Assembly: GCA_900068845.1 (NCBI GenBank)
Contig: CEFQ01000012.1
Location: 46,621-110,620 of the forward strand
Direction: 5' to 3'
From: Enterobacter ludwigii
GTDB lineage: Bacteria; Pseudomonadota; Gammaproteobacteria; Enterobacterales; Enterobacteriaceae
Length of the DNA: 64,000 bases
The notes below the pieces were generated by a model, which worked only from the letters and a program-made list of their open reading frames with translations, searched no databases and had not been told where the DNA came from. The first letter of the stretch is position 1. Each line of letters opens with the position of its first letter. The position numbers and the translations under genes are program-made. Positions 7,477 through 16,550 of the stretch are shown piece after piece.

Positions 7477-9519
7477 ATGAAGTGGTTTTCAAAAAGCGCA
7501 GTGCTATTTTCTGCCAAAACCTGTCTTGCTGCTTTTCTGGCTTTTTACATTGCTTTGGAACTCAATCTGGATAAACCGGCCTGGTCACTGACTACAGTGT
7601 ACGTTGCCTCGCAGCTCTATTCGGGATCGACGGTATCGAAATCGGTTTTCCGTTTCTTCGGTACCCTATTGGGTGGCCTGTTTACGCTGCTGATCTATCC
7701 CGCCACAGTGCAGGATCCGCTGCTGTTCAGCTTATGCATCTCGCTTTGGGTGGCGGTATGTCTTTATCTCTCGTTGCACGACCGCACGCCGAAGAGCTAT
7801 GTATTTATGCTGGCGGGTTACAGCGCGGCAATTATGGGTTTTCCCGATGTGGTGTCGCCATCGGCCATCACCTACACGGTGATTTCCCGCGTTGAGGAGA
7901 TCACCGTCGCCATCGTCTGCAGCAGCCTGGTGCATCGCCTGTTGTGGCCGGTCTCGATGCGTAATCTGTTAGAGCAGAGCGTCAATCTGTGGTATCAGAA
8001 CGCGCGCAAGCTGTGCAGCGAACTGGTCACGGCGATGCCAGCGGAGAAGTCGGTGGAACGCGAAGATATTCTGATCCAGATGGCCAACTACCCGCTTAAC
8101 GTCGAAACGCTGATCACCCACTGCGTCTATGAAGGCGATGCCGCGCGGCGGCTGGTGCGCTTAGTCAGCGTACAGTATCAGCATCTGTCTTATTTCATCC
8201 CCACGCTGACGGCAATCGAATCACGCCTGAATCTGCTGGCTCAGCAGCAAATCCGTTTTCCCGACTACATTGCCAATGTCTTCCAGCAATGCTTACTGTG
8301 GCTGAACGGAGAGGATCAACTGCCGGTGCGCGATAAACTCAGCCAGGCACAGGATCAACTGAAACTGGCGTGGCAAGAGGGCAGGCTCAACAGCGAAGAG
8401 AGTATTCTGCTGTTGGGATTATTGGAGCGCTTGCTCAATTTTGTGCGGATTGTCGATGCGTATCACAGTGTTAGCGAGCGCGTGAGTGAGTGGACGCCTG
8501 CGGTAAAAGCCGGAAAGATGGCGCGCGCGCACAAACACGTCGATAAGGGATTGTTGCTGCTGTCATCGTTTACCGCCTTCATCGCCACCTTCGTCACCTG
8601 CGTATTTTGGATTGGCAGCGGCTGGGTGGATGGCGCCACCGCGCCGATGATGGCCGCGGTGCTCTGCTCCTTCTTCGCCGGGATGGACAGCCCAATTGCG
8701 CCGATGAAGCTGTTCCTCAAAGGCGTGCTGATCTCCGTGGTGATCAGCCTGCTGTATATCACCTTGCTGATCCCGCAGGCGGTAACCTTCGAAGCGCTGG
8801 TGATCTGCCTTGCGCCGGGCTTGCTGGCGCTGGGCTTGGTGATCGCCAATCCTTCCACCAACCTGATTGGCCTGATTGTTGCCACGCAGATTCCCGGCCT
8901 GATTGGCATGAGCCACAACTTCAAACCCGATTTACAGCTTATAGTGAACGCTATTATCTCGACGCTGGTGGGCATTACTTTCGCGGTGGTGATCACGGCG
9001 CTGATCCGCAACAAGCGTCCGTCGTGGACGGCCAAACGCGCGGTGCGCAAAGGTATTCGCGATCTGCTGCAGTTTATCGCCACGGTGCGGCTCAACAGTG
9101 TCACGCTGACCGCGCGTCAGCAGTTTGTCTCGCGCACGCTGGATAAGGTCAACATCATCCTGCCGCGTAAACGTGTCGATCCGGTGCCGGAACTGGTCTC
9201 CGGCGGTAATCTGATCGCTGAAGCCTGGCTGGGCGCTAACTGTTATGACTACTACACGCGCCATCGAGAGCTGCTGCTCGCCCATCACATTGAAAGCGCG
9301 GCGATGTTTCATGAGTTAAGCCAGTTTCTTAAGCGCAAGTTGAAGTCGCTCCAAACCTCGCCGCCGCCAGAATTGCTGGCGGAACTGAATACGTTGTTGC
9401 TGCGGCTGGAAACGGCGGCGATGCAGGAAAACACACTATTTGCAGCGATGTTCCACCTGTTTAATATCCGCTTAACCTTGTTTCCGTCAGCGCGCTGGCC
9501 GGAAAAGGTTGCGCAATAA
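7477..9519 (+). CDS. FUSC family membrane protein (AaeB/MdtO/YccS-like)
   Basis: A 680-residue protein with two blocks of hydrophobic helices (about residues 15-170 and 355-510), each followed by a soluble region. This is the duplicated layout of the fusaric-acid-resistance (FUSC) family. Typical stretches are 'LNLDKPAWSLTTVYVASQLY' near the N-terminus and 'GSGWVDGATAPMMAAVLCSF' at the second block. Relatives such as AaeB and MdtO (about 655-683 residues) are inner-membrane efflux components for aromatic acids, usually working with a periplasmic adaptor. No adaptor (AaeA-like) gene is adjacent, so the partner and substrate are unknown. It is monocistronic by spacing. Confidence 0.85.
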   Translation: MKWFSKSAVLFSAKTCLAAFLAFYIALELNLDKPAWSLTTVYVASQLYSGSTVSKSVFRFFGTLLGGLFTLLIYPATVQDPLLFSLCISLWVAVCLYLSLHDRTPKSYVFMLAGYSAAIMGFPDVVSPSAITYTVISRVEEITVAIVCSSLVHRLLWPVSMRNLLEQSVNLWYQNARKLCSELVTAMPAEKSVEREDILIQMANYPLNVETLITHCVYEGDAARRLVRLVSVQYQHLSYFIPTLTAIESRLNLLAQQQIRFPDYIANVFQQCLLWLNGEDQLPVRDKLSQAQDQLKLAWQEGRLNSEESILLLGLLERLLNFVRIVDAYHSVSERVSEWTPAVKAGKMARAHKHVDKGLLLLSSFTAFIATFVTCVFWIGSGWVDGATAPMMAAVLCSFFAGMDSPIAPMKLFLKGVLISVVISLLYITLLIPQAVTFEALVICLAPGLLALGLVIANPSTNLIGLIVATQIPGLIGMSHNFKPDLQLIVNAIISTLVGITFAVVITALIRNKRPSWTAKRAVRKGIRDLLQFIATVRLNSVTLTARQQFVSRTLDKVNIILPRKRVDPVPELVSGGNLIAEAWLGANCYDYYTRHRELLLAHHIESAAMFHELSQFLKRKLKSLQTSPPPELLAELNTLLLRLETAAMQENTLFAAMFHLFNIRLTLFPSARWPEKVAQ

Positions 9520-9550
9520 ATGGCGTCGCGACAGGAACATGGCATATTTC

Positions 9551-9576
9551 CGTAGCGGCAGGATTTATCGCGCGCT
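9551..9576. repeat. Partial dispersed TAGCGGC repeat
   Basis: CGTAGCGGCAGGATTTATCG resembles one arm and the loop of the palindrome found at 6229 and 34077, with a mismatch in the stem. It is located between two co-directional genes. Confidence 0.5.
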
Positions 9577-9629
9577 TTGGCTTTTTCGCTTACAGTACTG
9601 AGCAGCAGGTTTAAAACGGAGTTAAGCAG

Positions 9630-10319
9630 ATGAAAATGATCGGTTTGATTGGCGGCATGAGCTGGGAATCCACCGCGCTCTATTACCGCATTATCAATGA
9701 GCAAGTGAAACAGCAGCTGGGCGGTTTGCACTCTGCGCGTAGCCTGATGTACAGCGTCGATTTTCATGAAATCGAACAGCTGCAGGCCGCAGGCGAGTGG
9801 CAAAAAGCAGGTGAGATCCTGGCGCAAGCGGCGATCAGTCTGGAGAAAGGCGGCGCAGATTTTATCGTGCTCTGTACCAACACCATGCACAAAGTCGCGC
9901 AACAGATCACCGATGCGGTCAGCATTCCGCTGCTGCATATCGCCGATGCCACGGCACAGCGCATCCGTCAGGCGGGGGTGAAAAAAGTCGGTTTGCTGGC
10001 GACGGCGTTCACCATGGAGCAGGAATTCTACAAAGGCCGACTTAATCAGTCGGAGATTGACGTGTTGGTGCCTGATGCAGCCGGACGCAAAGTGGTGCAC
10101 GACATCATCTATCAGGAACTCTGTCTTGGCGTGATCCGCGATGAATCACGCGCGCACTACCGCAAGATTATTGCCGAGCTGGTGGAGCAGGGCGCAGAGG
10201 CGATTATTCTCGGCTGCACCGAGATCACCTTGCTGGTGAAGGCGGAAGATGCCAGCGTTCCGCTGTTTGATACTACGTTGATCCACGCAGAAGACGCCGT
10301 AAAACTCGCGCTTTCGTAG
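9630..10319 (+). CDS. ygeA: Aspartate/glutamate racemase family protein, YgeA-like
   Basis: A 229-residue cytosolic racemase of the Asp/Glu/hydantoin family, the length of E. coli YgeA. It starts 'MKMIGLIGGMSWESTALYYR' and has the two catalytic cysteines expected for cofactor-independent two-base catalysis: C82 in 'VLCTNTMHK' and C196 in 'ILGCTEITLL'. YgeA homologues interconvert L- and D-amino acids, with homoserine and others reported as substrates. GGAG before ATG 9630 supports the start. It converges with the LacI-family gene; a small palindrome lies between them. Confidence 0.88.
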   Translation: MKMIGLIGGMSWESTALYYRIINEQVKQQLGGLHSARSLMYSVDFHEIEQLQAAGEWQKAGEILAQAAISLEKGGADFIVLCTNTMHKVAQQITDAVSIPLLHIADATAQRIRQAGVKKVGLLATAFTMEQEFYKGRLNQSEIDVLVPDAAGRKVVHDIIYQELCLGVIRDESRAHYRKIIAELVEQGAEAIILGCTEITLLVKAEDASVPLFDTTLIHAEDAVKLALS

Positions 10320-10339
10320 GGTCGCCATTCATGGCGACC
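10320..10339. repeat. GGTCGCCAT palindrome between convergent genes
   Basis: GGTCGCCAT and ATGGCGACC flank a two-base centre. The same type of motif recurs at 12338-12358 and forms the outer ends of the composite repeat at 12390-12555. It lies immediately after the ygeA stop. Confidence 0.6.
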
Positions 10340-10358
10340 AGACGCGCACCTCACCTAT

Positions 10359-11426
10359 TTATGAGGTGCGCTTCAACTTGCGCGCCAGCGCCTGCAATTG
10401 CTGGGCAATCTCTGCCACATCCACGCCATCCTGCTGCGGCGCCGCGGTGGTTTCACGCAATACCAATTCAGTTTTCAGCATCCTCTCTACCACATCGCCG
10501 CCTTCCAGCTGCGCCAGCAACCGATCAACGCTGACGGTGCCCAACTGCTGCAGATCCTGACGCACAGTAGTTAAGGGCGGCTGATACCACGCGCTTTCCG
10601 CCGTATCGTCATAGCCAATCAGCGACATTTCCGCTGGGATCTTCACGCCATGCTGATGCAGGGCGCGCATCGCGCCGAGCGCCATCTGATCGTTGGCGAC
10701 CAGCAGCGCCTGCGGCAGAGGGGCGTGCAACTGCGTCAGCAGCGCCTGATAACCCGATGCCGCGCTCCAGTCGCCGCTTAGCACGCAGAACGGCGTCAGC
10801 TGATGCGCCGCCAGCGCCTGCTGCCACGCAGCAAAACGTGCACGCGCCGAAGCAGAACTTGCCGGGCCATTCAACACGCCAATCTGTTGATGACCGAGCG
10901 CCACCAGGTGATCGACTGCCTGTTGTGCGCCAGATTCACTTTGATACTGGCATTGCGCGACCTCAGCGCTGCGCTCTACATCAAGAAATAGCACCGGCTT
11001 GTTATCGCACTGCTGCTGGATCTGCGCTGCTTGCGTGGCATCCAGCGGCAGGTTGATCAGCAACGCATCCACGCGCTGCGCCAGTAGTTCATGCACGGTG
11101 TCCTGCGGCGCGCTGCCGGTATTCGCCATGGCAATCACCAGATGATAACCCTGCGCCGCCGCCCGTTGCTGAATCGCCGAGGCAATCTGTGCGGGCGCCA
11201 TCAAGGCCAAATCGCTGGTGGCGAGGCCCAGCGTGCGAGTATTTTTACCTGCCAGCTGCTGCGCCACGCGATTCGGCACATAATTGAGCTGCTGCATCGC
11301 GGCTTCTACTTTGGCGCGGGTGCGCGGCGAAACCTGTTCGGAATGGTTGAGGACGCGGGAAACAGTTTGATAAGAAACCCCAGCCAGATGAGCAACATCG
11401 TCGAGGGTTACGGAGCGCGCAGTCAT
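10359..11426 (-). CDS. lacI: LacI transcriptional repressor homologue
   Basis: A 355-residue repressor close to E. coli LacI over its whole length. The helix-turn-helix 'VAHLAGVSYQTVSRVLNHSE' has the LacI recognition helix (YQTVSR), the hinge reads 'NRVAQQLAGK', and the core has 'LVANDQMALGAMRALHQHG' and 'GYDDTAESAWYQPPLTTVRQ'. Residues after about 330 resemble the tetramerisation tail. ATG 11426 with AGGAGAG upstream is preferred over a codon at 11480. No lacZ or lacY is adjacent; the divergent neighbour is ydcF. It may control a distant galactoside gene. Confidence 0.87.
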   Translation of the reverse strand: MTARSVTLDDVAHLAGVSYQTVSRVLNHSEQVSPRTRAKVEAAMQQLNYVPNRVAQQLAGKNTRTLGLATSDLALMAPAQIASAIQQRAAAQGYHLVIAMANTGSAPQDTVHELLAQRVDALLINLPLDATQAAQIQQQCDNKPVLFLDVERSAEVAQCQYQSESGAQQAVDHLVALGHQQIGVLNGPASSASARARFAAWQQALAAHQLTPFCVLSGDWSAASGYQALLTQLHAPLPQALLVANDQMALGAMRALHQHGVKIPAEMSLIGYDDTAESAWYQPPLTTVRQDLQQLGTVSVDRLLAQLEGGDVVERMLKTELVLRETTAAPQQDGVDVAEIAQQLQALARKLKRTS

Positions 11427-11452
11427 GAATCTCTCCTGAAGATTAAGCTGCG

Positions 11453-11499
11453 AGTGTAGCAAATTTTTCCCTGCCGACACGTACTTAAGCCGCTACACT
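11453..11499. promoter_or_regulatory. Facing AGTGTAGC repeats, candidate divergent lacI/ydcF promoters
   Basis: AGTGTAGC at 11453-11460 and its complement GCTACACT at 11492-11499 face each other in the 99-bp space between lacI and ydcF. Each contains TACACT, an acceptable -10 hexamer reading towards its own gene (lacI on the minus strand, ydcF on the plus strand). I see no canonical lac operator here. Confidence 0.35.
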
Positions 11500-11525
11500 G
11501 CCAAAGGTAAAAAGAGGAGAGCCGG

Positions 11526-12293
11526 ATGCAGCTTAATAACGATCAGATTCAGGATATCAATACCCTGGCGGCCTGGCTGGCGCTGGATCAGATGCCACAA
11601 GATGGCACGCTCGACATCGATTTAGCGATTCTTGCCGGTCATGCCGTGTTACCAAACGTGGAAGCCGTGATTGCCGTAGCGAAAAAGTATCAGCTGCCGT
11701 TATTGATCAGCGGCGGCATAGGCCACTCAACTTCGCTACTGGTGGAGATGCTAGCGTCGCATCCGCTGTATCGCCAAATCGACAGCAAAGGCAAAAGCGA
11801 AGCCGAGTTGTTAGGCGATGTAGCTCGCGTATTTGCCGCGCTGCCGGATGAACTGCTATTGCTGGAAACCGCCTCACGCAACTGCGGTGAAAACGCCGCC
11901 TTGAGCCAAAAGTTACTGGATGGGCACAGCTGGCAGCCGCAGCGTGTGCTGCTGGTGCAGGATCCGCTGATGCAGCGTCGCACCCTGGAAACGTTCCGCT
12001 ATCAATGGCGCGATCGCGCGGATGCGCCGGAGTTTATTAGCTGGCCGGTGTTTGTACCGCAGGTAATGATGGATGCCGGCATGCTGCGCATTATCGGCGC
12101 GCCGCCGCAGGGATTGTGGTCGATGGAGCGTTTTCTGTCGCTGCTGATGGGGGAAATCCAGCGCCTGCGCGATGATGAAAACGGCTACGGGCCGCGCGGT
12201 AGCGGCTTCCTTGGCCACGTAGAGATCCCGGAAGAAGTGGAAGCAGGATGGCAGCGTCTGAAGCAGCTGCCGGGCGTGCAGTCACGGTTGTAA
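11526..12293 (+). CDS. ydcF: YdcF family protein (DUF218)
   Basis: A 255-residue DUF218 protein matching E. coli YdcF in order and length: 'LAILAGHAVLPNVEAVIAVA', 'LPLLISGGIGHSTSLLVEM', 'RNCGENAALSQKLL', 'VLLVQDPLMQRRTLETFRY' and 'LRDDENGYGPRGSGFLGHV'. E. coli YdcF is a two-domain Rossmann-like protein reported to bind S-adenosylmethionine; its role is unclear. GAGGAG upstream of ATG 11526 supports the start. It is divergent from lacI and alone in its transcript, with repeats following the stop. Confidence 0.9.
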   Translation: MQLNNDQIQDINTLAAWLALDQMPQDGTLDIDLAILAGHAVLPNVEAVIAVAKKYQLPLLISGGIGHSTSLLVEMLASHPLYRQIDSKGKSEAELLGDVARVFAALPDELLLLETASRNCGENAALSQKLLDGHSWQPQRVLLVQDPLMQRRTLETFRYQWRDRADAPEFISWPVFVPQVMMDAGMLRIIGAPPQGLWSMERFLSLLMGEIQRLRDDENGYGPRGSGFLGHVEIPEEVEAGWQRLKQLPGVQSRL

Positions 12294-12310
12294 CAAACGA
12301 TCGCGCATTC

Positions 12311-12359
12311 CCGTAGCGGCGCAATGTATTGCGCGTAGGGTCGTCATTAATGACGACCG
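12311..12359. repeat. Dispersed TAGCGGCGC plus GTCGTCAT repeat pair
   Basis: CGTAGCGGCGCAATGTATTG is followed directly by GGTCGTCAT/ATGACGACC, a variant of the palindrome at 10320. It lies 18 bp after ydcF. Confidence 0.7.
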
Positions 12360-12389
12360 TTTCAATGGCCGCACAAGGATGGTGTCCTT

Positions 12390-12555
12390 GTCGCCATAAA
12401 TGGCTAATGCTCGTCATTTAAGAGATGAAAATCCTCATTACCGAGTGCACACAATGTAGCGGCGCAATTCATTGCGCGATAAATCGTGCCGCTACAGAAG
12501 GTGCGGCGATTTGATACGGCGCTCAACTGACGAGCATTACGCCATTTATGGCGAC
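12390..12555. repeat. 166-bp nested inverted repeat (MITE/ERIC-like composite)
   Basis: Outer arms at 12390-12416 (GTCGCCATAAATGGCTAATG...) and 12528-12555 are 27-28 bp inverted copies differing by one inserted base. The interior contains the 31-bp module (12403-12434) shared with 6176 and 63917, and a TAGCGGCGC palindrome with two overlapping stems. There is no coding content. The structure suggests a small non-autonomous element or a repeat-within-repeat insertion. Confidence 0.75.
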
Positions 12556-12560
12556 CGCTG

Positions 12561-13472
12561 TTATCGATTTTTCACATACACCTGCAAATTGACATACACC
12601 GCGTTCAGCAACGGCGTCACGACGCCACTGCGCGCGCCGCGCACCAGCAGATCGCCGATCACCTGATCGGCCTCAATCTCAAAGCCCTGGGTTAAATCAC
12701 GGTACATGGATGAGGTCATTGCCGCTTTGGGGTTGTTAAGCGTCTCATAAATCTTCGCCGTCACTGCCGGGCGCTGCTGATAACCTTCCGCACTCAGCAC
12801 CGACAACACTTCGCCAAAAATCGTCTGCAGTAACGCTTCGCCGCCTTGGGATGTCAGCACCTGCTGCGTATTGCCACGCGCGATACAACACACCGCACCC
12901 AGCGTACTGAGCAGCAACCATTTTTCCCACAGCTCGCTCATGATGTTGTCGGCAAACACGGTATCAAACTGCGCCGCGCGCAGCGTTTCATCCACGCGCT
13001 GCAAACGCACATCGTTGTTGCCATCCAGCGCACCGTAATAAAGGATGTGCAGCGGCGTCATCTGCACCACTTCGCCGTTTTCCCCCAGCGTCGCGTTGAT
13101 TTTGCACAAGCCGCCAATCACCTTGTCGCCAAAGCGCGCACGCAGCGTATCGATATGCCGCATGCCGTTGAGGATTGGCATGATCAGCGTGTCTGGGCCG
13201 ACAGCGGGCGCGATGTCGTTCATCGCCTGTTCCAGCCCGAAGCTTTTCACCGTCAGAACAATCAGATCGAAATGACCTTCAAGCGAACCGGCCTGCGCCA
13301 GCTGCGGCTGAATCACTTCGCTGCGGGCGGGCGTTTTCAACACTAAACCGGTTTGCTGCAGCTGCTGAAAGCGGCGCTCGCGCACCAGAAAAGTCACATC
13401 ACGTCCTGCTTGCGCCAGACGCGCACCGAAATAGCCGCCGGTGGCGCCGGCGCCGACTACCAGAATACGCAT
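12561..13472 (-). CDS. 2-dehydropantoate 2-reductase family protein (PanE/ApbA-like)
   Basis: A 303-residue ketopantoate-reductase family protein. The N-terminal Rossmann motif GAGATGG is at 7-13, 'VLTVKSFGLEQAM' contains the family lysine, and 'IMPILNGMRHIDTL' has the NGM motif. The C-terminal helical domain includes 'MSELWEKWLLLSTLGAVCC' and 'TSSMYRDLTQGFEIEADQVIG'. It is not the closest match to canonical PanE and is likely a paralogue reducing another 2-keto acid, possibly with NADPH. ATG 13472 with AGGAAA upstream is chosen over TTG 13478. It is divergent from the EF-G paralogue. Confidence 0.85.
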   Translation of the reverse strand: MRILVVGAGATGGYFGARLAQAGRDVTFLVRERRFQQLQQTGLVLKTPARSEVIQPQLAQAGSLEGHFDLIVLTVKSFGLEQAMNDIAPAVGPDTLIMPILNGMRHIDTLRARFGDKVIGGLCKINATLGENGEVVQMTPLHILYYGALDGNNDVRLQRVDETLRAAQFDTVFADNIMSELWEKWLLLSTLGAVCCIARGNTQQVLTSQGGEALLQTIFGEVLSVLSAEGYQQRPAVTAKIYETLNNPKAAMTSSMYRDLTQGFEIEADQVIGDLLVRGARSGVVTPLLNAVYVNLQVYVKNR

Positions 13473-13683
13473 GGTCAATTTTCCTGTTGAGAGTGAAAGC
13501 CTTACCTTAAAGTGACCGGCGATGGCTTTCCAGCCCGTAAATGCTGAATCGGCTGCAAGATTCTAACGATGTTTAAAAAAGGCTCAAACTGTTCGTATTT
13601 ACTCGTACAATGGGGTTAGGCTGTTGCGCAGCGGCGGGCAATGGTGCGCGCCGCATGACTAGTCGAATGACTAAGGACGCATC

Positions 13684-15780
13684 ATGCCCCGAACCCTCCC
13701 CATCGAACGTTATCGCAACATCGGCATCTCCGCGCACATCGATGCCGGTAAAACCACCACCACAGAGCGCATCCTGTTTTACACCGGAATGAGCCATAAG
13801 TTAGGTGAAGTGCACGATGGCGCGGCAACCACCGACTGGATGGCGCAGGAGCAGGAGCGTGGTATCACCATTACCTCGGCAGCGGTGAGCTGCTTCTGGC
13901 CGGGCATGGATGGCAGCTTTACGCCGCACCGTATCAACATTATCGATACGCCCGGACACGTCGATTTCACCATTGAAGTCGAGCGTTCTATGCGCGTGCT
14001 CGATGGCGCAGTGATGGTGTATGACGCGGTCGGCGGCGTGCAGCCCCAGTCAGAAACCGTGTGGCGCCAGGCCAATAAATATCATGTGCCGCGCATTGCC
14101 TTCGTTAATAAAATGGATCGCCATGGTGCGGACTTCTTCCGCGTCGTGCAGATGATGAAAGACCGATTGCATGCCAATCCGGTACCGATCGTCATTCCTA
14201 TCGGTGCGGAAGAGCACTTCAGCGGCGTGGTCGATCTCAACAAAATGCGCGCCATTTACTGGGACGACGCCAGCCAGGGCATGAGTTTCAGTTATGCCCC
14301 GATCCCTGCTGAGCTGCACGCACTCGCCGCCGAGTGGCGCGAGAACATGGTGGCCGCGGCGGCAGAAGCCAGCGAAGCACTGATGGATCGTTATCTGGAG
14401 CAGGGCGATCTCAGTGAAGACGAGGTGATTGCCGGATTACGTCAGCGCACCTTGCTGGGTGAAATCCAGCCGATGCTGTGTGGCAGCGCGTTCAAAAACA
14501 AAGGCGTGCAGCGCATGCTCGATGCGGTGATTGAACTGATGCCTTCACCGCTTGACGTACCGGCAGTGAGCGGCGTCAACGAGCAGGGCGAACACGACGA
14601 ACGTCATGCGGATGACAGCGAGCCCTTCTCCGCGCTGGCGTTCAAATTGATGAGCGATCCCTACGTGGGTCAGCTGACGTTCGTGCGCGTTTACTCCGGC
14701 GTGCTGCGCAAAGGCGACAGCGTGTGGAACGCGGTGAAAGGGCGTAAAGAGCGCATCGGTCGCATTGTTCAGATGCAGGCCAATGACCGTATCGAGATCG
14801 AAGAGATTCGTGCGGGCGACATCGCCGCCTGTGTGGGATTAAAAGAGGTCACCACCGGCGAAACGCTGTGCGATCCTGTTGCTGTGATCACGCTAGAGCG
14901 CATGGAGTTTCCCGATCCGGTGATTTCGCTGTCGATTGAGCCGAAAACCAAGAGCGATCAGGAGAAAATGGGCCTGGCGTTGCAGCGGCTAGCGGCCGAA
15001 GATCCGTCGTTCCGTCTGCACACCGATGAGGAATCGGGCCAGACGATTATTTCTGGCATGGGCGAGCTACATCTGGAGATTATCGTTGACCGCATGAAGC
15101 GCGAGTTTGGCGTGGAAGCCAACATCGGTCGGCCGCAGGTCACCTATCGCGAAACCATCCGCAAAGCAGTGCGCGAAGTCGAAGGTAAGTTTGTGCGCCA
15201 GTCGGGCGGTAAAGGTCAGTACGGACATGTGGTGCTGACGCTGGAGCCGCAGCAGGCGGGTGCCGGATTTGCCTTTGAAGATGCGACCAAAGGCGGCGTG
15301 GTGCCGCGCGAGTTTATTCCTTCGGTGGAGAAGGGGATTCGTGAAGCGCTGAACAGCGGCGTGCTGGCAGGTTATCCGGTGGTGGACATCAAAGCCACGC
15401 TGACGTTTGGTTCATACCACGATGTCGATTCCTCGGAAATGGCGTTTCGCATGGCGGCAATCCTGGGCTTTAAAGCCGCCGCGAAACGGGCCGATCCGGT
15501 GATTCTTGAACCGCTGATGCAGGTGGAAGTGGAGACGCCGGAAGAGTATGCCGGTGGCGTGATGGGCGATCTCTCGGCGCGGCGCGGGACGCTGCAGGGC
15601 ATGGATGAACGCTTTGGTGCGCGCATTATTCGCGCCGAAGTGCCATTGTCCGAGATGTTTGGTTATGCCACTACGCTGCGATCAATGTCGCAAGGCCGCG
15701 CAACCTACAGCATGGAGTTTGCGCATTATGCGGAAGCACCTCGCAACGTGGCCGACAGTATCATCGCGGCGCGCGCGTAA
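13684..15780 (+). CDS. Elongation factor G paralogue (EF-G2-like)
   Basis: A 698-residue translational GTPase very close to EF-G. G1 is AHIDAGKT (17-24), G2 lies in 'QERGITITSA', G3 is DTPGH, G4 NKMD and G5 GSAF. Domains II to V follow, with 'YRETIRKAVREVEGKFVRQS' (IV) and 'PEEYAGGVMGDLSARRGTLQ' (V). It differs throughout from E. coli FusA, and it is not in an rpsL-rpsG-tuf context. It is therefore a second stand-alone EF-G, with all GTPase motifs intact. It could substitute for FusA, specialise in ribosome recycling, or confer tolerance to inhibitors. Only the family assignment is certain. Confidence 0.92.
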   Translation: MPRTLPIERYRNIGISAHIDAGKTTTTERILFYTGMSHKLGEVHDGAATTDWMAQEQERGITITSAAVSCFWPGMDGSFTPHRINIIDTPGHVDFTIEVERSMRVLDGAVMVYDAVGGVQPQSETVWRQANKYHVPRIAFVNKMDRHGADFFRVVQMMKDRLHANPVPIVIPIGAEEHFSGVVDLNKMRAIYWDDASQGMSFSYAPIPAELHALAAEWRENMVAAAAEASEALMDRYLEQGDLSEDEVIAGLRQRTLLGEIQPMLCGSAFKNKGVQRMLDAVIELMPSPLDVPAVSGVNEQGEHDERHADDSEPFSALAFKLMSDPYVGQLTFVRVYSGVLRKGDSVWNAVKGRKERIGRIVQMQANDRIEIEEIRAGDIAACVGLKEVTTGETLCDPVAVITLERMEFPDPVISLSIEPKTKSDQEKMGLALQRLAAEDPSFRLHTDEESGQTIISGMGELHLEIIVDRMKREFGVEANIGRPQVTYRETIRKAVREVEGKFVRQSGGKGQYGHVVLTLEPQQAGAGFAFEDATKGGVVPREFIPSVEKGIREALNSGVLAGYPVVDIKATLTFGSYHDVDSSEMAFRMAAILGFKAAAKRADPVILEPLMQVEVETPEEYAGGVMGDLSARRGTLQGMDERFGARIIRAEVPLSEMFGYATTLRSMSQGRATYSMEFAHYAEAPRNVADSIIAARA

Positions 15781-15792
15781 ATCACTTAGCAC

Positions 15793-15806
15793 CAAAAATG
15801 GACAGT
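15793..15806 (+). promoter_or_regulatory. CAAAAATGGACAGT motif upstream of LuxR-type gene
   Basis: This 14-bp sequence recurs exactly upstream of the fimbrial operon (22080-22093, other strand), in the same orientation relative to transcription; 18 of 22 positions match when extended leftwards. It may be a common regulator site or contain a -35 element (TGGACA). Confidence 0.45.
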
Positions 15807-15867
15807 TAATTTCTGCCGGTAAGCCGCTAGTATTCGCAGGATGAGGGATAATTACCGGAAATTAATC

Positions 15868-16461
15868 ATGGATGTATTTTATCTGGATCAGTCCTGCTTT
15901 CACCAGCAGGGCTTATCTGCGCTTCTGGAACAATTAACTATTACCTGCTGTAAAAATATCGGTGAATTGAAAAGTCGACTCAGTGAACGGGATAAAATAA
16001 CCCGCCTTCCACCCGTCATTATTTTTGATTTACCTGCAAACTTCCGTACGGCGCTGACTTATATTCGTTATCTAACAAAATTGAAGATCTCCCGAAACGC
16101 GACGCTGATTTTCTTTTCTGATTTAGAGAAAAACAAAATTAACTACAGCAGTCATGCCATCAATGCTGATTGTTTTATCAATAAAAAATCGTCGACGGAC
16201 TTCATCAGTAGTACGCTGGCCATCAGGCTTTGCCACCATAAAAATGGTCTGTCATTCGCCTCTCCCGTCGTCAATAATCATTTAACGAAGAAAGAGTTTA
16301 ATTTCCTGTGTTGCTTATTCACTTACGAATCCATTGAAGGTGTGGCGAAAATAACCGGTGAAAATAAAAAAACGCTCTACAGCCATCAGAACAAAATCGT
16401 CAAAAAACTTAATCTTAAAAATAGCCTGCATCTGTATCAGCGTTTTACCAATAACTTTTAA
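15868..16461 (+). CDS. LuxR-type helix-turn-helix regulator, fimbria-associated
   Basis: A protein of 197 residues from ATG 15868 (GGAAA upstream), or 206 from ATG 15841. The C-terminal 60 residues, 'LTKKEFNFLCCLFTYESIEG' to 'VKKLNLKNSLHLYQRF', follow the LuxR/GerE four-helix layout (usually LT.RE..VL......N..IA..L....KTV..H...I..KL). The N-terminal part resembles a degenerate response-regulator receiver ('PPVIIFDLPANFRT'), without an obvious acidic pocket. AT-rich codon use contrasts with the EF-G gene upstream. It converges with the fimbrial operon and shares a 14-bp promoter motif with it, so it is probably its regulator. Confidence 0.72.
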   Translation: MDVFYLDQSCFHQQGLSALLEQLTITCCKNIGELKSRLSERDKITRLPPVIIFDLPANFRTALTYIRYLTKLKISRNATLIFFSDLEKNKINYSSHAINADCFINKKSSTDFISSTLAIRLCHHKNGLSFASPVVNNHLTKKEFNFLCCLFTYESIEGVAKITGENKKTLYSHQNKIVKKLNLKNSLHLYQRFTNNF

Positions 16462-16550
16462 GCCAGCGATACAGTGGGCCAATAACGTTGGGCGCGCATC
16501 AAAGCGCGCCCAACGACATATTACCCCGTAAAATGTCATTACTGACCACG

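Noticed and set aside
8463..9104. 213-codon minus-strand frame inside the FUSC gene
   Set aside because: It lies opposite a strongly supported membrane-protein gene in GC-rich DNA and has no ribosome site or family resemblance.
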